NCBI GenBank assembly: GCA_045652425.1
Contig: JAZRUG010000047.1
Coordinates: 47,554 to 111,553 of the forward strand
DNA: 64,000 nucleotides
From: RGIG1995 sp045652425
GTDB taxonomy: Bacteria; Bacillota; Clostridia; Oscillospirales; CAG-272
Direction of reading: 5' to 3'
Part shown: positions 50,331-57,480 of the stretch, one piece after another
How the letters are laid out: every line of letters starts with the position of its first letter
How positions within the stretch are numbered: the first letter of the stretch is position 1
Program-made: the position numbers and the translations under genes
The notes under the pieces: generated by a model
Database searches by the model: none
What the model saw: only the letters and a program-made list of their open reading frames with translations
What the model was told of the DNA's origin: nothing

Positions 50331-51818
50331 TTAAAGACCTATTGTTTTAAGAACCTCTGAAGTCATATCCTCGGGGTTGATAACTGTTGTAAAGCGTACC
50401 TGTTTGGATTCAAGACTTGCGAGGGGCGCAGGAATAGGACTGCCCGAAAGTTCTTCGACAGCTTTAAGTGCGTCAAATTCATTTTCCTTTGTTTCACCCG
50501 TAAGAGAGGTGTAAACGTTGGAAGCGAACTTATAGGGGGAAGCGGTGGACGCAACGATTATCTTACGTGTATCGCCCGTTTCGGTCATATATTCGTTTGC
50601 GCATTTTACTGCAACTGCAGTGTGTGTATCAATAAGATACTTATAATTATCAAAGGTGTCTTTAATGGTTTTTGCGGTATCTTCTTCTGCGCAGAAGTAA
50701 CCAGAGAAGTTTGAAGCAATTTTTTCTTTTGTTTCGTTATCTACCGAGTAAACGCCGTTAGTGTTAAGCTCTTTCATATATGAAGCCGTCTTTTTGTCTC
50801 CTGCGATAACGTAGAGGAGACGTTCAAGGTTACTTGAAATAAGAATATCCATAGAGGGCGACATGGTTGTATGGAAAGCTCTGTTTCTGTCGTAGGTGCC
50901 GGTAGTAATAAAATCGGTAAGAATGTTATTGCAGTTGGATGCGCAGATAAAGCGGTTAACGGGAAGTCCCATAATTTTTGCGATATATGCGGCAAAAATA
51001 TTACCGAAGTTACCCGTAGGTACGCAGATATTAACTTCATCTCCTTCTTTTATATCGCCACTATTTACCATATCGCAGTATGATGAAATATAGTAAACAA
51101 TCTGGGGAACGAGTCTGCCCCAGTTTATAGAGTTGGCAGAAGAGAAGAAATGGGCATTTTCGTTGAGAAGTTTTGCAGTATCTTCATTGCCGAATATCTT
51201 TTTAACGCCGTTTTGGGCGTCATCAAAGTTACCTTTGATAGCGCATACGGTAACGTTGTTACCCTCTTGTGTAGCCATCTGCAATTTCTGTACGCGGCTT
51301 ACACCGTCAACGGGGTAGAATACCATAATCTTAATACCGTCAACGTCTTTGTAACCTTCAAGCGCCGCCTTGCCGGTATCGCCCGACGTTGCAACGAGAA
51401 TAAAAGCAGTTCTTTTTTCGCCGGTTTTTGTCAAAGCTCTTGAAAGAAGTCGGGGCATAACCTGAAGCGCCATATCTTTGAATGCGCAGGTAGGTCCGTG
51501 CCAGAGTTCAAGAAGGCGAAGGTTTCCGATATTTGTTAAGGGAGCAGCGCCACCGGGGAAACGAGCTGATGAATAGCTTTCATTGCAGTCTGCAAGGAGT
51601 TCTTCATAGGTGTAATCTGTAAGAAATTTTGACATAACGTAAGCGGCTCTTTCGGGGTAAGAAGCCTTTTTCAAAATGTCAAAATCTTCTTTTGTGAGTG
51701 TGGGGATAATTTCGGGCATAAACAAACCGCCGTCATCTGCAAGTCCCTGCTTGATAGCCTGGGCAGAAGATACGGGTTTGGTGTTGCCTCTTGTGCTGAT
51801 GTAGTTAATGGTCTTCAT
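50331..51818 (-). CDS. thrC: Threonine synthase
   Basis: A 495-residue PLP enzyme turning O-phosphohomoserine to threonine. The opening MKTINYISTRGNTKPVSSAQAIKQGLADDGGLFMP and the PLP-Lys segment GPTCAFKDMALQVMP, with TSGDTGKAALEGY and SSANSINWGRLVPQIVYY, identify the long type II threonine synthase found in Clostridia and yeast. It lies 53 bp after the M19 dipeptidase gene. No homoserine genes are near and no T-box is seen. Confidence 0.97.
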   Translation of the reverse strand: MKTINYISTRGNTKPVSSAQAIKQGLADDGGLFMPEIIPTLTKEDFDILKKASYPERAAYVMSKFLTDYTYEELLADCNESYSSARFPGGAAPLTNIGNLRLLELWHGPTCAFKDMALQVMPRLLSRALTKTGEKRTAFILVATSGDTGKAALEGYKDVDGIKIMVFYPVDGVSRVQKLQMATQEGNNVTVCAIKGNFDDAQNGVKKIFGNEDTAKLLNENAHFFSSANSINWGRLVPQIVYYISSYCDMVNSGDIKEGDEVNICVPTGNFGNIFAAYIAKIMGLPVNRFICASNCNNILTDFITTGTYDRNRAFHTTMSPSMDILISSNLERLLYVIAGDKKTASYMKELNTNGVYSVDNETKEKIASNFSGYFCAEEDTAKTIKDTFDNYKYLIDTHTAVAVKCANEYMTETGDTRKIIVASTASPYKFASNVYTSLTGETKENEFDALKAVEELSGSPIPAPLASLESKQVRFTTVINPEDMTSEVLKTIGL

Positions 51819-51871
51819 TTTTTGTTCCTCGTTTTTATAGTGAAGTAATTTTAAACGTAAAATATTTTTGC

Positions 51872-52771
51872 TTATTTGTTTTTCTCAAAGAAGTTAGATG
51901 CGTTTGTATAGAAAATCTTATCAATAAGCTCGTCGCTGTAATTCAATTTTTTCAGTTCTTCGCAGAAAACGTCGTGTGAGCCAACGCCCGTAATACCGAT
52001 AGGCAGTTTTTTTATTCCGTCGAAGTCCGAGCCGATACAAACGTTATTTTCACCGCCAAGTTCAAGATAACGTTCAAGGTGGCGAATCATATTGGTTATG
52101 GTAGCAGGTCTTTCGTCTATGTATTCAAGAAATTCGCAACAGAAGTTAAGTCCTGCAAGACCGCCTGTTTTTATAAGTTCCTTAAACATATCGTCGGTCA
52201 TATTGCGTGTATGTTCACGAATTGAGCGTAAATTCGAATGACTTGCATTGACGGGTTTGCCGTATTCCGAAGCTATTTCAAAGGTTTCATAAGCCATTTT
52301 GTCGGAAGCATGGCTGATATCGGGAACGATATTAAGTTCACACATTTTTCTTACCGCTTGTTTTCCAAAATCGGTAAGACCGATATTAGTGTTGTGAGCG
52401 CCGCCCATAAGGCATTCGTCTTTCCATACGAGTGTCATCATTCTGACACCGTATTCCTTTAATATATCAATTCTCGACAAATCGTTTCCGAGTAACGCAC
52501 AGCCTTCAACAGTAAGGTGTGGAACAAACTTTTCACTTTTGTAGGGGAGTATTTCTTTTTCAAAATGAGCTTTAACAGCGTGGAAATGTTCCCAGTTTTC
52601 TTCGTCGGTGCGTTTAGGGCTGGACCAGATAGCGAACATCTGTTCGTATTTGTCGTATTTTTCTATACCGGATTTTGTAATATGAGTTTCGCTGTTGTCA
52701 AATCCGACACCAAGGCGGTGGATAACGTATGCAGTATCGCAATGTGTGTCAAAAAGTCTCGTAAAAATCAC
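51872..52771 (-). CDS. Membrane-dipeptidase-like enzyme (peptidase family M19)
   Basis: A 299-residue zinc dipeptidase. FDTHCDTAY at residues 7-15 holds the first metal ligands, followed by DISHASDKM, NASHSNLRS and GSDFDGIKKL. No signal peptide is present, so it is cytosolic, unlike the animal enzyme. The start is the GTG overlapping the yraN stop codon (GTGA); the only SD-like GGAG lies one base away, which is too close, so translation probably relies on coupling. The natural substrate, perhaps a D-amino-acid-containing dipeptide, is unknown. Confidence 0.88.
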   Translation of the reverse strand: MIFTRLFDTHCDTAYVIHRLGVGFDNSETHITKSGIEKYDKYEQMFAIWSSPKRTDEENWEHFHAVKAHFEKEILPYKSEKFVPHLTVEGCALLGNDLSRIDILKEYGVRMMTLVWKDECLMGGAHNTNIGLTDFGKQAVRKMCELNIVPDISHASDKMAYETFEIASEYGKPVNASHSNLRSIREHTRNMTDDMFKELIKTGGLAGLNFCCEFLEYIDERPATITNMIRHLERYLELGGENNVCIGSDFDGIKKLPIGITGVGSHDVFCEELKKLNYSDELIDKIFYTNASNFFEKNK

Positions 52772-53154
52772 GCTCCAAATGCATTTTTGTAATGTTTGAT
52801 GTTCAGTGAAACAAAGCCGTCTTGTTCTTCGTTGCTTATAATTTCAATAATGTCAATTCTTGGCTTTTTAGCTGTACCGTTCATTTTTAAATAGTACTTT
52901 GCCGCTGACACTATATGTCTCTGCTTTTCTTTGGTAACCGCTTTTACGGGACGTCCGTATTTGGTGAGAAAAACGGAGTTTTTTCTGTATTTCACTTCCA
53001 CAAATACAATATATTTTTCATCTTCTGCGATTATGTCAATTTCTCCGTGAGGGGCTGTGTAATTGCGTTTTGTGATCGTATATCCGTTTTTTATAAGCCA
53101 ATCGCAAGCGGCATTTTCTCCCTGTCTGCCCGTCTGGCGAGTCGTATCAGCCAT
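52768..53154 (-). CDS. yraN: UPF0102 family protein YraN
   Basis: A 128-residue protein of the restriction-endonuclease-like (PD-(D/E)XK) fold: RQGENAACDWLIKNGY, HGEIDIIAEDEKYIVFVEVKYRK, with Asp and Glu-x-Lys of the metal-binding core. I chose ATG 53154 rather than the TTG three codons upstream. It overlaps rnhB by eight bases and the dipeptidase by four, so the three are translationally coupled. The role is unknown though it is commonly beside rnhB. Confidence 0.92.
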   Translation of the reverse strand: MADTTRQTGRQGENAACDWLIKNGYTITKRNYTAPHGEIDIIAEDEKYIVFVEVKYRKNSVFLTKYGRPVKAVTKEKQRHIVSAAKYYLKMNGTAKKPRIDIIEIISNEEQDGFVSLNIKHYKNAFGA

Positions 53155-53755
53155 TCTTTTCAAGCAGCTTTCGTAAGAAGAGGGCTCTGTGTTCGGGGCA
53201 GGGACCGTATTTCAAAATAGCCTCTCTATGCTCTTTGGTGGCGTATCCTTTATGCTTTGCAAAGCCATACTGCGGATATTTTTCGTCAAGTTCATAGCAC
53301 ATACGGTCTCTCGTAACCTTGGCTAAAATAGACGCGGCGGCGATATTGGGGGATTTTGCATCTCCGCCGATAATTGCTTTTGAGGGAAGTGTAAAGCCTC
53401 GGTTTATGTTTCCGTCAACAAGGATAAATTCGGGTTTTATTTCAAGTTTTTCAACTGCGCGGCGCATAGCCATAAGCGCGCATTCAAGTATGTTGTATTG
53501 TTCAATTTCTTCTACCGAGCAGGTAGCTACAGCGCAACTTACAGCGGCTTCTTGGATAGTCTTAAAAAGCTCTTCGCGTTTCTTTTCGGTGAGTTTTTTT
53601 GAATCGTCGAGTCCCTTAATTTCAAGTCCGTCGGGCAGTATACAAGCGGCAGCCGCAACAGCACCCGCCAAAGGGCCTCTGCCTGCTTCGTCGCAACCGC
53701 ATATTATTTTATATCCTTCGAGATGTAACTGTTTTTCTATATCCCAGTTTAACAT
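53147..53755 (-). CDS. rnhB: Ribonuclease HII
   Basis: A 202-residue enzyme that nicks RNA-DNA hybrids and removes misincorporated ribonucleotides. CGCDEAGRGPLAGAV carries the first two acidic metal ligands; VDGN and ASILAKVTRDRMC follow. Length is usual. AAAAGGTGAT stands before ATG 53755. In the order rbgA-rnhB-yraN as in many Firmicutes. Confidence 0.97.
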   Translation of the reverse strand: MLNWDIEKQLHLEGYKIICGCDEAGRGPLAGAVAAAACILPDGLEIKGLDDSKKLTEKKREELFKTIQEAAVSCAVATCSVEEIEQYNILECALMAMRRAVEKLEIKPEFILVDGNINRGFTLPSKAIIGGDAKSPNIAAASILAKVTRDRMCYELDEKYPQYGFAKHKGYATKEHREAILKYGPCPEHRALFLRKLLEKNG

Positions 53756-53778
53756 TGTATGTAAATCACCTTTTTGTT

Positions 53779-54651
53779 TTATTGTTCGGGTGGGAGTTCA
53801 AGGGTTATTTTGCCTATCTTTGCGCCTCTGAATTCGTCAAGGAGCATAGTCGCCGTTCTTTCGTAATTGATTTCTCCGCCCGAAATCAAAAATCCTCTTT
53901 TTCTGCCTACCGCTTCAAATACTTCGTAATCCTGCATATCTTCGTCAAGGTCTTTTTCCGTAAGTTTATAACGTGTTATAAGTAACTCCGGATAGAGTTT
54001 ACGGAGCCTTGCGCAAAGAACAACGGCAAGTGTTTCAATATCGAGTATAGCATCGCGTATAGCGCCGGTAAGTGCAAGGTTTTCGCCGATAGCGTCGTCA
54101 TCAAATTTAGGCCAGAGTACGCCGGGCATATCCATAAGGTCAAGTCCGATTGACGTGGGTACCCATTGTTTTGTAAGTGTAACGCCGGGGCGGTCTTCGA
54201 CTTTTACTTTTTTTGAACCTGCAAGCTTATTTATGAGAGAGGATTTTCCCGAGTTTGGAATACCGACTATCATAGCTTTTATGTTTCTGCCCGTCATGCC
54301 TTTTTCTTCATATCGGGAGATTTTATCTTTGAGTATTTCACGTACCATAGGCATAATTTCGTTTATTCCGGCACCTGTAATACTGTCGATAAAAAGGCAA
54401 TTAATATTATTTTGTTTGAAATAGTTTTTCCACTTTGCAATTGCGCGTGGGTCTGCAAGGCTTGATTTACTGAGAAGCGTCAATATGGGTTTGTTACCCG
54501 CAATGCTTTCGATTTCGGGATTTTTTGAGCTTAACGGAATTCTTGAATCGAGAACGTTTATCAGTATATCCACCGAGGGAAGACTTTCTTTCATCAGTCT
54601 TCTGGTTTTCGCCATGTGACCGGGGAACCATTGTATCTGTGTTGAGGGCAT
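53779..54651 (-). CDS. rbgA: Ribosome biogenesis GTPase RbgA with altered G4 motif
   Basis: A 290-residue circularly permuted GTPase (YlqF) needed for late assembly of the large ribosomal subunit. IQWFPGHMAKTRR opens the family; G1 is GIPNSGKSS (130-138), G2 RPGVT (154-158) and G3 DMPG (174-177), and the ANTAR-like C-terminal domain is present. The usual G4 NKxD is SKSS (61-64), so the guanine-specifying Asp and the Asn are both lost. It lies 29 bp after lepB. Confidence 0.93.
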   Translation of the reverse strand: MPSTQIQWFPGHMAKTRRLMKESLPSVDILINVLDSRIPLSSKNPEIESIAGNKPILTLLSKSSLADPRAIAKWKNYFKQNNINCLFIDSITGAGINEIMPMVREILKDKISRYEEKGMTGRNIKAMIVGIPNSGKSSLINKLAGSKKVKVEDRPGVTLTKQWVPTSIGLDLMDMPGVLWPKFDDDAIGENLALTGAIRDAILDIETLAVVLCARLRKLYPELLITRYKLTEKDLDEDMQDYEVFEAVGRKRGFLISGGEINYERTATMLLDEFRGAKIGKITLELPPEQ

Positions 54652-54680
54652 TTTTATTGTCCTTTCTTTTTGGGGGAGGA

Positions 54681-56480
54681 TTAGCCTACAATTCCAAATC
54701 TGCCAAACGGGAAGATTCGAAGTTTTACTTCACCTAAAATAAATCTTTCGTCAACAAATCCTATACGAGAGTTGCGCGAGTCGAGAGAGTCGTTTCTGTT
54801 GTCGCCCATAACGAAGATGTAACCTTCGGGAACTGTTAAGGGGAAAGCCACGTCAGCACTTCTCATTACGCCGGGAACGCGGTTGATATAATCTTCTTTT
54901 ACAACTTTGCCGTCTACTTTAACAGTCCACGTATCAAAATCAATATCAACAGTCTGTCCTTCTGTTGCAATTATTCTCTTGACTATGGGTTCTGGATAGT
55001 TGGGCGAGGTGAATACTATTATATCGTTGTTTTCGGGGGTATACATAAGATCCGAAATTATAAGCATTTCCTTGTCGTGTAACGTGTGATTCATAGAATC
55101 TCCGTCAACTATTGCAAGTCTTAAAATAAAAGTGAACAAAAGCAACGCAAACGCCGCAGACAAAACGATTACTTCAAGCCAGTCGTATAACCCGGAAAGG
55201 AAAGGGGAGGGGGCATCGCCGGGGGCTTGCCATTTCTTTTTGTCTCTTTCTCTGTTTTTGCGTTCGGATTTTTCTTCTGCGAAGAGTTTTGCGAACAACT
55301 CGTCTTCTTCGGGGGATTCGTGTTCTATGGGAACGAATTCAGGAATGGGCTCTTCTTCGGTTTCTTCTTCTGACTCTTCGTATTCTTGTTTTTCGTCAGA
55401 AATGTATTCTGTTTCTGTTTCGAATTCTGAAACATCTTTAATATCTTCGGGTTTTTCGGTGGGTTGAGTGTCAGAAGAGGGTGATTCAGCAGAGATATTA
55501 CGTTCATCAAAGCAAGCTAAAATTTCATCAAATATTTTTGACGTTACCGAATCTTCTATTGTGTTTTCTTGGGTTTCTGCAGATTTATCAAAGAGAGGTT
55601 TCTTTTCGATAATAAGATCGTTTTCATCGTTAAATACTACTACTTCTTCTTCTTCGATAGGTGCCGTTTCGGTTGTCGTTTCATCTTCGGAGGGAATTAC
55701 TTGTTTTGTTACGGTATTTTCTTCAATAGGCTCTTCTGTAATTTCTTCTGTAGGAGCTTCTTCTATAAACTCTTCTATGGGTGTATTTTCTGTAACCGGT
55801 TCCGTTTCTTCGGATGAGTTATCTTGCTCTGTAAAACGTTTGGTTTTTAAGAGTTTTATAAAATCGGAAACGGGCATACTTTTGTCGGTTTGTGTGTTTT
55901 CTTCCGCCTCAACGATAGGTTCTTCCGCCTCAACGATAGGTTCTTCCGCCTCAACGATAGGTTCTTCCGCCTCAACGACAGGTTCCTCTGCCTCAACGAT
56001 AGGTTCTTCCGCCTCAACGATAGGTTCTTCTGCCTCAATAATAGGTTCTTCTGCCTCAATAACGACTTCTTTTGTTTTTTCCTCGTTGGGCATAGTTTCT
56101 ATAGTCTCGGCGCGTTTTTTCTCTATAAGTTCTGCGTAAGCGTCAATCTCTTCACTTTCGAGATATAAGGGTTCTTTCTCGTCTAAAGCCTTTTGCAAAG
56201 AAGTTTCATTAGTGACCGCCTCGCTTGTAATGTCGGAAACAGAGTAGTCTTCGTTTTGTTCAATCGCTACAGTGTCTTGTTCTGCTGTTTCTTGAGTCGG
56301 TTCGGTTTGTTCAGACTCTTCGGCAGAATTGTCGTTTGACTGCTGTTTTGCAAGTTCAATAGCCTCGTCAAGAGAGACAGATTTATCAAGGAGAGAAGAA
56401 AGCCTTTGGAGAATGGCAGTCAGTTCTTCATCTTGATTTATTGAATTGTCGGGTTTTTTGTTAAAGTTATCAGCGCTCAT
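54681..56480 (-). CDS. lepB: Signal peptidase I with a very long acidic, repeat-bearing cytoplasmic extension
   Basis: A 599-residue protein, about three times the usual Gram-positive length. Residues 1-430 are acidic and low-complexity, including 7 to 8 tandem EAEEPIV heptads (142-193), then a single transmembrane helix (433-457, VIVLSAAFALLLFTFILRLA) and a complete catalytic domain: GDSMNHTLH with Ser462, IVKRIIATEG with Lys501, and VMGDNRNDSLDSRNS (557-571). The enzyme cleaves signal peptides at the outer face of the membrane; the extension is therefore cytosolic. The stop is 29 bp from rbgA. Confidence 0.95.
   Translation of the reverse strand: MSADNFNKKPDNSINQDEELTAILQRLSSLLDKSVSLDEAIELAKQQSNDNSAEESEQTEPTQETAEQDTVAIEQNEDYSVSDITSEAVTNETSLQKALDEKEPLYLESEEIDAYAELIEKKRAETIETMPNEEKTKEVVIEAEEPIIEAEEPIVEAEEPIVEAEEPVVEAEEPIVEAEEPIVEAEEPIVEAEENTQTDKSMPVSDFIKLLKTKRFTEQDNSSEETEPVTENTPIEEFIEEAPTEEITEEPIEENTVTKQVIPSEDETTTETAPIEEEEVVVFNDENDLIIEKKPLFDKSAETQENTIEDSVTSKIFDEILACFDERNISAESPSSDTQPTEKPEDIKDVSEFETETEYISDEKQEYEESEEETEEEPIPEFVPIEHESPEEDELFAKLFAEEKSERKNRERDKKKWQAPGDAPSPFLSGLYDWLEVIVLSAAFALLLFTFILRLAIVDGDSMNHTLHDKEMLIISDLMYTPENNDIIVFTSPNYPEPIVKRIIATEGQTVDIDFDTWTVKVDGKVVKEDYINRVPGVMRSADVAFPLTVPEGYIFVMGDNRNDSLDSRNSRIGFVDERFILGEVKLRIFPFGRFGIVG
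55902..56057. repeat. 21-bp tandem repeats inside lepB
   Basis: About 7.4 copies of a 21-bp unit encode EAEEPIV in frame, with few differences between copies (for example ACG/ATA and GCC/TCC). The period is a multiple of three so copy-number changes keep the reading frame. Confidence 0.9.
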
Positions 56481-56547
56481 ATTTACCCTCCATAATTTTT
56501 GTGAAGTTTAAAATGCCAAATATGGCATTATATATTTAATCCTAATT

Positions 56548-56576
56548 ATTATAGCATATAATAAAGAAATATACAA
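56548..56576 (-). promoter_or_regulatory. Promoter of the lepB operon
   Basis: Minus strand TTGTAT (56571-56576), 17-bp spacer, TATAAT (56548-56553), 68 bp before lepB. The leader holds a small palindrome TGCCA-AATA-TGGCA. Confidence 0.7.
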
Positions 56577-56649
56577 GAGTTTTTTTGCCGAATAAGAAGT
56601 ATGAAGATAGGCATAAATGTGAATAAAATGTAAATAATGTCGTGTGTGC

Positions 56650-56677
56650 TTGAAATTTTCGGAAATTATGGTATAAT
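56650..56677 (+). promoter_or_regulatory. Promoter of rplS
   Basis: TTGAAA (56650-56655), 16-bp spacer, TATAAT (56672-56677), giving a leader of about 85 nt. Confidence 0.75.
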
Positions 56678-56683
56678 ACCATA

Positions 56684-56762
56684 GACTCTCTGTGTAGAGA
56701 GCATTATTTTTTGGACGGTCCTCTGTATTAGCTGTGCATGAACGTTCGTATATTTAAGGAGG
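56684..56762 (+). promoter_or_regulatory. Candidate autoregulatory leader of rplS
   Basis: The leader begins with a hairpin CTCTCT-GTGT-AGAGAG (56686-56701), followed by a GGACGGTCC segment and a loop before AAGGAGGA. Its size and placement fit the ribosomal protein L19 leader family known in Firmicutes. I cannot confirm the fold without a covariance search. Confidence 0.4.
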
Positions 56763-56770
56763 AAGCCACT

Positions 56771-57115
56771 ATGGATATGGTAAAGGCTTTTACAAACGAT
56801 CAGCTTAAAGAAAACGTACCGGTACTTAACATTGGTGATACCGTTAAGGTTCACAACAGAATTAAGGAAGGTAACAAAGAAAGAATCCAGATTTTCGAAG
56901 GAACTATCATCGCTCGTCATGGCGGCGGTATTTCCGAAACATTCACAGTTCGCCGCATTTCTTACGGTGTTGCTGTTGAAAAGACTTTCCCCGTTCACTC
57001 ACCTAACGTAGAGAAGGTTGAAGTTACAAGAACAGGTAAAGTAAGACGTGCTAAGCTTTATTATCTCCGCGACAAAGTTGGTAAAGATTCCAAGGTTAAG
57101 GAGCTTATTGACTAA
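56771..57115 (+). CDS. rplS: 50S ribosomal protein L19
   Basis: A 114-residue protein, the usual length, from ATG 56771 behind AAGGAGGA. GDTVKVHNRIKEGNKERIQIFEG and FTVRRISYGVAVEKTFPVHSP are diagnostic. It is normally beside trmD or rpsP, but here it stands alone, divergent from lepB. Closed by a GC-rich terminator. Confidence 0.98.
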   Translation: MDMVKAFTNDQLKENVPVLNIGDTVKVHNRIKEGNKERIQIFEGTIIARHGGGISETFTVRRISYGVAVEKTFPVHSPNVEKVEVTRTGKVRRAKLYYLRDKVGKDSKVKELID

Positions 57116-57126
57116 GCAAAGCAAGA

Positions 57127-57160
57127 AAAGCCCGACGGTTTTCGTCGGGCTTTGTTTTTT
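57127..57160 (+). terminator. Terminator of rplS
   Basis: AAAGCCCGACG, GTTTT, CGTCGGGCTTT followed by GTTTTTT, 11 bp past the stop. Confidence 0.95.
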
Positions 57161-57384
57161 GCCTACTTTCTTTAAGGAAGAAAGTAGGCAAAGAACTTGC
57201 CTCTCTGGTTTGGCTTCCAATAAAGAAATATAAAAACTGTACAAACGGAGATTTCTCGATTTTACACCTAACGGTGTTCCACTCGAAATGACCACTTAAT
57301 GTGTTTGTACAAATAAATAATAGTGGCACAAATCCGATATTCGAGGTTTCTTTGCTTACTTTCTTTCCTTAAAAGAAAGTAAGA
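57161..57384. repeat. Composite palindromic intergenic element, copy 2
   Basis: Starts with hairpin GCCTACTTTCTT/AAGAAAGTAGGC (57161-57189) and ends with hairpin CTTACTTTCTTT/AAAGAAAGTAAG (57355-57384). It contains CAAAGAACTTGC, GATTTCTCGATT (57250-57261), TTCCACTCGAAATGAC (57277-57292) and TTCGAGGTTTCTTTGC. All occur in the same order in the copy at 7432-7713, which lies in the opposite orientation. No ORF of note. The rest of the gap to the next gene is the terminator at 57441. Confidence 0.8.
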
Positions 57385-57440
57385 CTCTTTGGTGTGGGTT
57401 CGGGAGCGAAGCTACTGACTGCCTGTTGAGTTCAAATAAA

Positions 57441-57468
57441 AAAAGCCTTCTGTTTAGAAGGCTTTTTT
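57441..57468 (-). terminator. Terminator of the second solute-binding lipoprotein
   Basis: GCCTTCT (57445-57451), GTTT, AGAAGGC (57456-57462) with A-run and T-run; the minus strand ends in TTTTTTT. Confidence 0.9.
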
Positions 57469-57480
57469 GTGTTTTAGTTA

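Noticed and set aside
55468..56139. 223-residue Ser-rich open frame antisense to lepB
   Set aside because: Produced by the acidic repeats read backwards; no start signal or promoter.
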